Positions 54,881-64,000 of a DNA stretch of 64,000 nucleotides are shown piece by piece. A program made the translations under genes and the position numbers. The stretch's first letter is position 1; each line of letters opens with the position of its first letter. Origin of the DNA: Endothia cerciana (lineage: Eukaryota; Ascomycota; Sordariomycetes; Diaporthales; Cryphonectriaceae); contig JALRMH010000006.1 in assembly GCA_026119935.1 (NCBI GenBank), positions 124,001-188,000 on the forward strand, given 5' to 3'. The notes under the pieces were generated by a model. It was not told where the DNA came from. It was given only the letters and a program-made list of their open reading frames with translations, and did no database searches.

Positions 54881-57615
54881 TATCCAGGGCGACGCAGGGC
54901 GAGCCGCCAGCCGTGCCTGCAGGATCCGTCAGAAATGCTTATCCCTGCGTCTGGGGACTTGTAATGACATCCTACCATTATTTTAGTCCATGACTGCTCC
55001 CGGCAGCTGCCAGCGCCCTGCTGGGCCTGGCCCACGGGGCCGCCATCGTCGACGCGAGCTGGAGTCCACTCATCTCACACGACGGGACTCGACCAGGCGG
55101 CAGCTCGCGCAGCGTACCGTTGCAGCTGACCCCCTTGCAGTGCTTTGATCCCAGCCGATCGATTTGGATCTCTACCACCCTCTTATGTATTACACATCAG
55201 ACCCCGTCTACTCAAGCTTCGAACATGGCAAGCCGTGTCGTATAGTGCTGCTACCGCCCACTGACCGTCTCAACTGTTCTCATTGCCGCTGCTCGCCACA
55301 GCCTCATGGATGCTCCCAACCCACTGACGCACGACCGTCCCAAATTACAGCAAAGAAAGGCGCCGTCAACAGCACCAGAACGTCGCGAGCACCCTCTTGA
55401 ACCCCTGCGGCGCTCACCTCGACGTAAAGCCCCCAGTCCTCACCGCCCCTCAGGCCCCCCTCCGTGAGCAGGGCTCTGCGACGCTGTCGGTTGGCCTGAT
55501 GCTGCCCTTGCGTAGGCTGCGGTTCCCGATTTGCATCTTAAGCGGCCAGGTAGCGATAGTCTGAACGATATCGGTGGTGCCTGTGTGCCTGCGAGCGTGA
55601 TGGGCAGCTCGAAGACCCTGGTTGGGCCGTCTGTCGCGGTGCACATGGCTAATGATGAGCAGGGGGACTGTTCGAGGTTCGTGTGGCTGTCATGATTGCT
55701 CATAGAGATCCTCGGTCCCCTTAGCTCCTCTGTCTCCCGGAAGTAGGATTTCGCAAAAGATTTACAAGTTATAATCTGCGTTGGCACAAAGGGTCGCAAA
55801 GACGCCCCTTGCTCATCTGGATCCTAACATCATGCGCACGGGAACGGAGACTTGGGATGTGCTTTCGCCTCCTGCCGGCGTCCACTCGCCTACATTATTA
55901 TTTGGTTGTGTTCGAGTCACCGGGCTCACGATAGCCATTGTGATTCTGGGGACCCTTATTGACGAGGCTGCACGGCGGATTATGCGACACCCCCCAATGC
56001 CGGCGCCACTTGACATTGAGCCTTGGACTTGGATGTGCTCTGAGGCTCGAGGTCATCGCATGAACGTGGTCTAAGCGTCGCATCGGCAAGGCATTATATG
56101 CGGCAGGGTTCGCCTCCGCTGACGTTGCTGATTACCCTCTATTCAAGGCGGCAAAAGCCTTCTTGGTTGGCTATGGCTGTCAGGAAAGCCCGTCATCATG
56201 ACCGGAGGCGGGCTACGTGTATGGTTCCATGCCGTAAGACCGTTCATTTCCTTTCTAAACACTGCACCATGCGGTCATGATGCGTGTGCCCCGAGAATCA
56301 GAACCCTGAACGAAACCCGTACTCAGACGCAAAACCCTCTGGACAGCAAGACCATCACACCGGTCCAGTCTCCCACTCGGCTGGGGTTTCCATTCTGCAA
56401 TAAGAAGACAACTGCCATCCGTATCGGCCTTCTACTTCAGAGCCTATCATCATGACGAGGGGGAGAAGCACTTCGTCTTGCGAGGCCAAAGCTTACCATA
56501 CCGGCGCGCCTCTTCTTCGTTGACGGCCATCTCATTCATCACTTGACGTCATTCTTGAAGCTCAGTCAAGGTTGCACGAGGTTGTAATTTCTAGCCCGTA
56601 GGGTGAGTTGCGGTCCCATGGGCAACGGGCCGGTCTTACCAAAGCACACTTGTGGCTTCTTCATCCATGTCTTCCCGTGCTTGAGTAGGTATTCAACCAA
56701 GACTGTCTTCAGCAGCGAATCTCTACTCACGGGACCGGAGTTTAATTCCAGAGATCCAAGATGAAACCAAATGGCGGAGTCTGTGACCCGAGCCGTGCCC
56801 ATCCTAGCCAGCCTGTGCAACACACTTGCTCGCACGAATCCTCTCGGCAGCGCGACGAACTCAACACGTAGAGCGACCTGACAAAAGTCAGAGGAAAAGC
56901 GATGACGCATCTCCCTCGAGCACCGCCATTCAAGTCAACGTGATCAACGATACCTTCAGCATCATCGTGGGCGAAGCAGGCCGTTGAGTATCAGAGCAGC
57001 GTTGTACACAGCACTCTCCGGCGAGGGGGGTGACAGGTGGTTAGTTTGCAATCCCGAGCGCTTACCCCTATCCTGTTCTAGACATCTGCTGCCATCCAAG
57101 ATAATATGCATGTCCTTTCCTGCTCGTCCGGTCGCACAAACTCCCACCTCCGCCACGGGCTGTCGTTGAAACGGAGTTGGTCGTCCCTTCGTGCTCCACA
57201 ATGACTTCATTCAGGCCGCACGCCACGAGAATGCCGATCATCTGGCTGATGTCACCTCGAAGCACGAACCCCTACCCATCAAGGCCCAAATATAGGAATC
57301 TGACGTCTTGCTTCTCGTCGGTACCCTGATGTTCACTGGCAGCCGTCCAGTGAATCTCTTATAGGCGACGTAGTAAATCAGGGCAGGGCCCAGTGTGACT
57401 GTTTCGAGCTGGACAAGAGTGACGAGGGGGCGGGGTGCATGACGGAGGCCAAGCTATGTGACACCTTGGTTCGCGTTGCCGTTGATGGATACAAATACTG
57501 CCAAGAACCCCCCCGTCTTTGCAGGGCAGTCTGTTGATCGAACAGACCTCATGAACAGCCTCTTCAAGCACCTCAAGAGCCAATATCCACACTAGCACAC
57601 TTCCTAACAACAACA

Positions 57616-57646
57616 CCACTACCACCACCACCACCACCACCACACC
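57616..57646. repeat. (ACC)n tract in presumed 5' UTR
   Basis: About nine tandem trinucleotide units ending 14 nt before the ATG of the 67-residue protein. Confidence 0.9.
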
Positions 57647-57659
57647 AAACGTCATCATC

Positions 57660-57924
57660 ATGGATTTCGTCAAGGACAAGGTCGAGAACAAGATGGGCAA
57701 GGACGCCCAGCCCGGCAACCGCGTTGAGTCCACTGCCGACAACGGCGCCAACTCAGGTACGTGAATACCTTCCCCATTTTTATTAATTTAAGTAGCCCTC
57801 ACTGATAGCAATCACAGAGGTCGACAAGCTGGCCGGCGATGCCGGCGTCCCCCAGCAAGACGACCGCCTGCTCAACGAGGCTGTCGATGACAAGGTCAAC
57901 TCGGACATTCCGGGTGGCAACTAA
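57660..57924 (+). CDS. Small hydrophilic protein, 67 residues
   Basis: Exons 57660-57756 and 57818-57924 with a 61-nt intron (GTACGT donor, CTGAT branch, CACAG acceptor) give 67 residues. The start MDFVKDKVENKMGKD and the later DKLAGDAGVPQQDD and LNEAVDDKVNSD segments are charged and polar with almost no hydrophobic core. This is the style of small fungal stress- or spore-associated proteins that are disordered in solution; I cannot name the family. It is preceded by a (CCA)n tract (57618-57645) in the presumed 5' UTR. Strong C/G third-position bias supports expression. It converges with the GH43 gene. Confidence 0.75.
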
Positions 57925-58082
57925 ATATGAGCGAGCACCATGTAGCATGACGGGGGACTGTTCCACCACTGTGTAATGACTGTATAAAATAGCGGTAACT
58001 TTCTCGACATAATGTTACCGACCTCTAAAGCCATCTGCAATGCATTGCCTTGATTATCAATGCGGTCCTGAACCTCCTTGCA

Positions 58083-59336
58083 TCATGCCCAAGCAGCGCC
58101 CAAAGCGCTCATCATCGTACTATTGATCGGCAGGACACTTCCGTGCCTCAACCCCGTCGGAAAACTCGCCGTGCTGCTGTTCGCCCAGTCGCTGTTGCTC
58201 ATAGGGTTGGTGCTCACCAGCGGGTAATACCCATCGCCCCCGTAGTAGTCCACAAGCAGGTGCACCTCGCCACTGACCGAATTGTCCCAGTATGCGGCTG
58301 GGCCCTCGGTCTGCGAGCGGATGTACGCGCTGCCGCCTCCCGGCCGCGTCCAGGTGCCGAAGAGACCTGTGGTCGAGTACTCCATAAAGACGTCCTTGAG
58401 CGTCTCATCCTTGATGAAGCGCAGGAAGGTACTAGACAAGTCAGGGTATGGCAGGATTGTCAGGTCGATTATGTCCGTCGGTGAGTAGTCGATGTATGTC
58501 TGCGGCGCGGTGAACGCCTTGAAGTCGCTCGTGTACGCATAACGAATTTTGATGTTTGTTGCGTTGCCCGTGTGGTTGGTGTCACTTTCACTATACTACG
58601 AGATGTCAGCTAATCCGCGATACATACAAAACGCCCGGTTAGACGAACTCACAAATTTAGACGCCCAGTACGTCATATATTGGCCTGCATAACGCAACAT
58701 TAGCTTGATGCCCCTGTACAAAACGAGTATGCTCGAAGGCGTACCTTTGCTCGAGTCCCAGATCGCCTCGGGGGCCCAGACCATTCCGGCAGTCTCGTCC
58801 TCCACCGTGACCAGCCGCTCGCCCGTCCAATTCACGAGGTTCGTGCTCTCCCACACAAAGATACCTCGGGAGCCCGTCCTTTCAGATGCATCCCAACTTG
58901 TCTACCGCAAGATCAGCGCCGCGCTATGATCACCAGAATCCGACGATGATAATGCACCTACCTTGCTGATGTCGAGATCAGTACCCACGATGTACCATTT
59001 CTTCCCGGCTTCGTTCCCCCCACCCGAGACGACAGCAGGGTCGCGCACGCCGCCCGTCCCCAGAGTTGGTACCAGGATAGGATTCCCGCCGTTAAGTGCG
59101 GACAGGGACACAGCATTGTTGCCCTGGCTGAGATAGAAGTACACATAGGGATCTTCCCCGAGGAAGAATGCGCCCAGGTACCCCGTGAGGTTTGAATCGG
59201 CCCTCCTCGCGGACGACGAGCTAAGACCATACAGACCAGGGTCTTGCCTGCCCACCTCAGGGTTGGGCACAGCAATGGCGAGACAGGAAGCCGCTAAGAG
59301 TAATGTTGCCGTATATATCATCCATATCGAAGCCAT
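58083..59336 (-). CDS. Secreted glycoside hydrolase family 43-type enzyme
   Basis: A five-bladed beta-propeller enzyme, probably an arabinofuranosidase or xylosidase on plant hemicellulose. Exons 59336-58962, 58901-58745, 58684-58653 and 58595-58083, with three introns of 57-60 nt, give 358 residues. A signal peptide occupies roughly residues 1-22. Family motifs: GGVRDPAVV with Asp99 as a candidate catalytic acid, KKWYIVGTDLD, RGIFVWESTNLVNWT, VWAPEAIWD and MTYWASKF. Exon 3 is only 32 nt, yet the frame through all four exons is exact. Several N-glycosylation sites occur near NHTGNATN. No carbohydrate-binding module. Substrate and subfamily cannot be fixed without a search. Confidence 0.88.
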
Positions 59337-59984
59337 CGTGCAAGACCAGCTCTAACAAATCCGGGATTCAGCAGCGAGCAACAACACGAAACAGGAGCAG
59401 GAGTGGTAGAGCAGCTGAAGGTGAGGGTTGCGGTAACGAACTTCTAATAATTGATCGGGACCACCACTTCTTTGAAGGTTGGTGCGGTGTTGTGGCAGAG
59501 TGGAACCATGGAAGAGATTACATTAATGCTGCCGTCAGGCCTTCGAGTCATTTACACGGAAGTGTAGGGACCGCGGATCGTGGGCCTGTAATTTCTAGTA
59601 CCGAGCATTTGCAGACGAGGTCGCATCCCTTGGCTTGTAATTTATACACGAGGTCGTCACCCGTCAGTGAGGACGGCACTGCTCAAATATTGGCAGTAGT
59701 AAATCCCCGACCACCCGAGCCGTCGTCAAGTCGTCTTCGGGGTGAATAATCCGAGAGTGGACTCGGCTCACCTTTCACTGGGACGTCTTTTAGCGGTCCT
59801 ATCAGTGGTGATCCAGTTTGACCATCGGCGCTTGGCAGGTCCCCAGTGGATATTTTCTTGGGCTGCGTGCTCCTGGTGACAAGGGTACGCACTGGTCGAC
59901 AGATGCCAAGCTTGCGGGGTAAGCATCGTGCGGACGTGGATGTCCCATGATCAGCCAAAGGTTCTGGAATTTGAAGCGCCGGGT
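59337..59984. other. Spacer upstream of GH43 and downstream of the nuclease gene
   Basis: 648 nt of non-coding DNA that should hold the GH43 promoter. Nothing specific seen. Confidence 0.5.
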
Positions 59985-62381
59985 TCACGGTTCACCAAGC
60001 TCACTTTCGGGACGAGTGTGATTGTTTGTCGTCGAGAGCAATCCAGGCCAGCCGTGATTGGTCGAGATATCAAGCATGGAATCAAAGGCGACCCGTCGAG
60101 CCTCCAACGTCTGGGCAGAGACAGAGCTTGTTTGGGAGCCAAAAAGATGTCTGCTGTCTTCGGGACTTTCCTCCTCGATGGCTTCTCCGCCAGGTGTCAC
60201 GGTACATTCCTCAAACGCCCTCCTGGCCGGAACCGAGGATCGGCGCTGGATCACCGTGTCTTGGCTGTCGTCTGAATGCGTAAGGTCTAGAACCTGCTCC
60301 TGGCCCTGGGTAAGCCCGTGTGTCCGCGCCCTCAGTTCGGTCTCGCCGGCCACACTCGGAAGCGAGGCAGTAGTTGCTTGACTGGGAGGTATATCCGTGG
60401 GCTCTGCCTGGTTGCGCCCTCTCTGTTGACCCATGCCAGACTCGACCGATGTCTGGCTTGAATGTTGCTCCGGGTCTTCAGCATCCAATGTCGCCGCCAA
60501 CTCGGCCATATACTCGTCATGATGAAAGACTTTGCCTGTGCAATATTCGCCAAAGAGTCCCTGGATGGTGATGTCTAGCATGACAGTCAATGCAAACGGA
60601 GAAACAAGGGGTGGGTTGGAGTCATGACAAGCACCGCCACTCACCTTCTTTGATCCAACGCACAGGATCGACAGAACATGGCCAGACATCCCTTGGCCGC
60701 AGGACTTGGAGCAGATGGCACAGCTCTCGGTATGAGGAGTGCCGCGAGTAGGGAAACTTGATTCTGCTCGGAAGAGCGCCAGCTGCCTCCCTTCCACGAC
60801 TTCTATCCGACGCCTTGGTGAGGGATGCCAGCGCCCTTCGCAGGTCCGCTTCGTCATTTTCGACCTGTTCATCGTCGTGGCGAGGAAGGCTGAGAGTGGC
60901 CGGGCGTTGCCTTAAGGCTGCACCCAGGAGAAAATTCGGCAGTGAGGATTTTATGTCCGGGGGGAGATCCTTGCTCACATTCGCACTACGGCCATTAGTC
61001 CAGGCGAGTCGGCGCATTGCAAGGTTTCATACCTCTGAAGGAGAGTACGAGCGTCTTCAGGACTCAAGACTAACTCTTCGTTCTGCTCAAGATCTCCAGC
61101 CCCACCGCCAATGCCAATCTCGACCATATCACTGGTGCTGGATAGATGGGCCACGATCGGGGTTATGAAGACGATGCCACCCCTGGCCATCGTTGAACAA
61201 CGCGTGCCATTCTCGCAACTGTGTAGCCGAACACTCTCGTCCCTTGTTAGAAGCCCGGGCTGGAACCGATTCCCGCATGTGAACCCGGTCAGAGCCGGGG
61301 CCTCAGGACTTAGGTGCACGTATTGGTCATCCTCAAATTGCACCTGGAGGGATTTATAGATGTTGAGTTTGTAGTCATCGACGTGAATCTGCAGAAGAAG
61401 TCCAGGTCAGAGCCAGGACCGCCGCACGGATGGAAAGGGGCGGCGCACCTGCGTGTTAAGCGCCTTGGCCAACGCGATCCAGACCTCTTCGTAACCGTAC
61501 GTCCAGGCCGAGAAGTAGAATTTGGTTTCCTTTGGATATTGCGCCACCTTTTCGATGAGCTCGCGGAGTCCTTCAGCTTTCGTCTGAAAGACCACATCCT
61601 CGGTGAAACTCGTGTCCAGATAGACCCTGTCAAGCGTCTTGGGACCGAGGGAGTATTCAATCATGCAAGGGTTTCGTGCCAGGGCATTCACATGCCAGGG
61701 TTCACTTCGGATGTCTCCCGTGTAGAGTACCGCTTTGCCGTTTCCCTCGAAGACTGACAGGTCAGATATCAGGGGATTGGAAGGCTAAAAGGTGTTGGAT
61801 AGCTTACGGAACATGACAGCGCCGGGGCAGTGATTGGCATCGAAGAGGGTGACACGTATGCTATTGCCCGGTGCTAGTTCAATCTCTGTAGGTGTATGAA
61901 GAGGCAGTGGTTTCTGAACAATCGTCAGCTCAAAACGGAGCGACAGCCTTGTCCAGGAGCCTGCTTACCAGTCTCCTCTTCTGGTGCTTGTAGGTGATCT
62001 CTTCCTTCTCAAGCAGTCCTTGGTAGAAGTTGATCCGAGACGAATATCTCTGAAGCTTCAGAAGCATAGCTCGGGTGGCTGCAGAGCAGTAGACGCTGTG
62101 TCCTAATGTCAGCATCCACGTTTGACTGAACTGGGGCGTGTGTCTCCCATCCTGTGGACATACGGTCGGCCCTTGTATGTGTCTAGCCCTGCCAGATGGT
62201 CGCTGTGAATATGACTGAGGAAGCAGGCCAAAGGGGGGCTGTCCACGATCCCACGAAAGAAGTCCACTCAACAGCAGTCGAGTCTTGATTAGCGAGATGA
62301 ACAGGTCTCGTCATCGAAAAGTGCATAAGCCATACCTCTGATCCCAGGGAATTCCCTTATGACTCCGTCAAAGGTCGACAT
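59985..62381 (-). CDS. Artemis/SNM1-type DNA-repair metallo-beta-lactamase nuclease
   Basis: Eight exons (62381-62336, 62266-62164, 62095-61969, 61913-61808, 61753-61449, 61388-61033, 60985-60645, 60574-59985) keep frame through seven introns of 47-70 nt and give 657 residues. The metallo-beta-lactamase motif HIHSDH is at 34-39 with the metal ligands His34, His36, Asp38 and His39. It is followed by YCSAATRAMLLKLQRY, DANHCPGAVMF, and LYTGDIRSEPWH with a further ligand Asp. The DRMBL region follows (DRVYLDTSF; KFYFSAWTYGYEEVWIALAKAL). This is the beta-CASP architecture of Pso2/SNM1 and Artemis; the short N-terminus fits the Artemis branch. It opens hairpins or trims ends in DNA repair in the nucleus. 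The C-terminal 200 residues are acidic and SQ/TQ-containing, as expected for damage-kinase targets. Confidence 0.9.
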
Positions 62382-64000
62382 CTTGCGACGAGAGATCTAA
62401 GGAATGGAAAGCGGATGGGAGACAGCCGCCTGCAGGACTCAGCGTGGGGTGAGTGTCGACCAACTGCTCACTTGAGGCTGGTATGTGCGAGCCGTGATGC
62501 CTCGAGGGCTGACAATGGTGTCTTCACTTCAGTTTCCGAAGAGCGGGATCAGGTGAAGAGGCGCAGGACTCCTCGGGCATAAGAACCCTTGTGCAAAGAC
62601 TGCCTGGAGAAAGGAAAAAGGGTGCAGGAACCCGCGTGGCTTTGGCCATTGCTTGTCGCAGTACACGACCGAAATGCATGTAAATGTTGGGGTTTTGGGT
62701 CTGGGCTAAATCATCAAGGCGGCAACGCTAACCCGCCTAACGATAGACAGCACCCTCTCCCCGTTAGCCAGGTATCGGAAAAAGGAGGGGGGGGGGGGGG
62801 CGTTCCCGGGCAAGGCTAAATCTGGAACAGAAGCACAGCTAAGATCCGAAAGGAAAACTTCCGTACTTACCATAGTACTTGCTAACGTGACGGATTACCC
62901 TCTTTCTGGAATTCAATTCAGATTCTGTTCAATTTGCAATGTATTCACTGGACGGGACTCGTAGCTACGGCAAGATCTGTAAGTCTATCAGGTCTGACTT
63001 CCACAGCCTTCATATCCTCAGTATGTTATCTTTCGTGGCAAGTTGTCCACCCCCCCCCCCCCCTTTTCCTCCCTCTGCTTCTCTAGTATTGTAGGTGAGA
63101 TTATTCGCCTTAAGTACGCCCTACTAGTGATGAGACCTCACAGTTCTTCATGCCGAAATGCCTGTGGTGCATCCAGGGGATGCCCAGGTGTCTCTCAAGC
63201 GGCTCCGACGGCCGCACCCTTGCATCAAGGAAATATAAAAACATACGGCCAACCCACCCACCTCTTTCTAGTCAGCTTGACGATTTCGAACTGCCCTCCT
63301 CCCTTCCCCCCTCGTCATATCTTTTTATTTTTTTATTCTTTTTATTTTTACCTTGCTTTCCTTTCTTTTCCTTTTCTTTCCCCCCCTTCCTTTTTTCCCC
63401 TTACAACTGCAGTCTTTCGGTTCATTAAGTATTGCACGACGGCGCCAGCAGGGTTTCGAGCCCAGTACAGGTAATTCCTAATTGCATAGCAAGCAGATGA
63501 CAGGTGAGACGCTAAATGGATGCATTAAGGACTTTGGAGTCAATTAGAACCAAGGGAGTGAAAAATTTGAGCCATAGTCCGATGCACTATCTGGGCAAAC
63601 ACGGTAAGAGGTACATTTGATCAGAGCGCCGGTATTAACGCCTTAGCTGGTATCGCATGTGGTCTGAGCTTGCGCGACAGGCAATGATGAGAAGAGACTC
63701 GTTAGCGAGTTCATGGAAATATGGTCCCCAGAACCTTATTTCCACTGCTATCGCCAAACCAGCCAGTCAGCAGTGGCATACAGGGTGAAGGGTAACGCGC
63801 GGAATGCGATAAGTGGACCACCCCATCTGCCGGCATCACACCTAGTTCGAAAATTTTCGGCTTGCGTGAGGTGAAATCGCTACCATCTAAGACTTTTTAG
63901 AAAGCCGAGTGTTCCGCGATCACGCTTCCAGCCTACGACTCAGACAAATCTCACTCACAGCCTTCGCCAAAGAGACTCTGCAGGTCCTTTATCAGGATAG
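62382..64000. other. Terminal gene-free stretch
   Basis: 1.6 kb with no gene I can support on either strand. It has G14 at 62787-62800, C14 at 63050-63063 and a promoter-like block at 63234-63420 (separate entry). Confidence 0.5.
63234..63420 (+). promoter_or_regulatory. Promoter-like block: TATA box plus pyrimidine-rich leader
   Basis: TATAAAA at 63234-63240 is followed by a long CT-rich block (63290-63410), the layout of strongly expressed fungal genes. A donor-like CAG/GTAATT occurs at 63468-63476. No coding start follows within the window, so a transcript may have a 5'-UTR intron or lie mostly beyond the right edge. Confidence 0.35.

Larger units (their letters stand above)
53287..57659. 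other. 4.4-kb repeat-rich intergenic stretch
   Basis: No gene I can support between AA9 (-) and the small protein (+). It holds a perfect 18-nt palindrome (53965-53982), a GAGT array, GGT and CCA arrays, and a short CTCTGGGCCCC minisatellite (54601-54650). Frames here, such as 54507-54986, are products of the repeats. It probably contains both promoters. Confidence 0.5.

Noticed and set aside
54507..54986. 159-codon plus-strand frame with a Thr run
   Set aside because: Generated by the CTCTGGGCCCC and CCA repeats.
56566..56910. 114-codon minus-strand frame
   Set aside because: No family motif, leader or codon bias; most likely chance.
63451..63463. T-arm-like GGGTTTCGAGCCC, possible tRNA 3' half
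   Set aside because: The loop does not fit TTCRANY and no D-arm, anticodon arm or acceptor stem pairs upstream.

Overview
This is nuclear DNA from a filamentous ascomycete (Pezizomycotina, most likely a Sordariomycete). The evidence is short introns (about 45-210 nt) with GTRNGT donors and CTRAY branch points, GC-rich coding exons, pyrimidine-rich leaders, and fungal-type versions of MED13, HIR1, ENP2, a CAP59-like GT69 enzyme and an AA9 lytic polysaccharide monooxygenase. I rebuilt exon-intron structures by eye from splice signals, reading frame and remembered family consensus. No database search was run. I saw no bacterial operon, phage, CRISPR array, rRNA or convincing tRNA.

Layout. 0-13.6 kb is a dense housekeeping block: ataxin-10-like gene (-), methylthioadenosine phosphorylase (+), MED13 (-), ENP2/NOL10 (+) and a small single-pass membrane protein (-). 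15.2-23.1 kb holds a 1347-residue coiled-coil protein (+), a hidden three-exon gene for mitochondrial ribosomal protein bL33m (-) and a nitroreductase-like flavoprotein (-). 25.8-33.1 kb holds an aldo-keto reductase (+), an acidic-tailed protein of unknown function (+) and an intronless GT69 glycosyltransferase (+). 35.8-40.7 kb holds a small lysine-rich protein (+) and the histone chaperone HIR1 (+).

41-51 kb looks more accessory: a broken HET-domain relic, a bicovalent-FAD oligosaccharide oxidase (AA7-type), a small Cys-rich reading frame cut by a TAG, a 406-residue protein of unknown function and a stand-alone response-regulator receiver with a degraded active site. 52-59.4 kb holds an AA9 monooxygenase (-), a tiny hydrophilic protein (+) and a secreted GH43-type enzyme (-), separated by a 4.4-kb spacer rich in simple repeats. 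60-62.4 kb is an eight-exon Artemis/SNM1-type DNA-repair nuclease (-). The last 1.6 kb has promoter-like sequence but no gene I can support.

The genes do not form one pathway. Three themes are visible: transcription and chromatin (MED13, HIR1, the lysine-rich protein), plant-polymer attack (AA9, AA7, GH43) and ribosome or RNA biology (ENP2, bL33m). I see no convincing new multi-gene system. The most unusual signals are three places where coding-like sequence continues in frame past a single stop codon (377, 29223, 46872), the receiver lacking its conserved lysine, and a dozen poly-G/poly-C runs of 10-17 nt spread through non-coding DNA.
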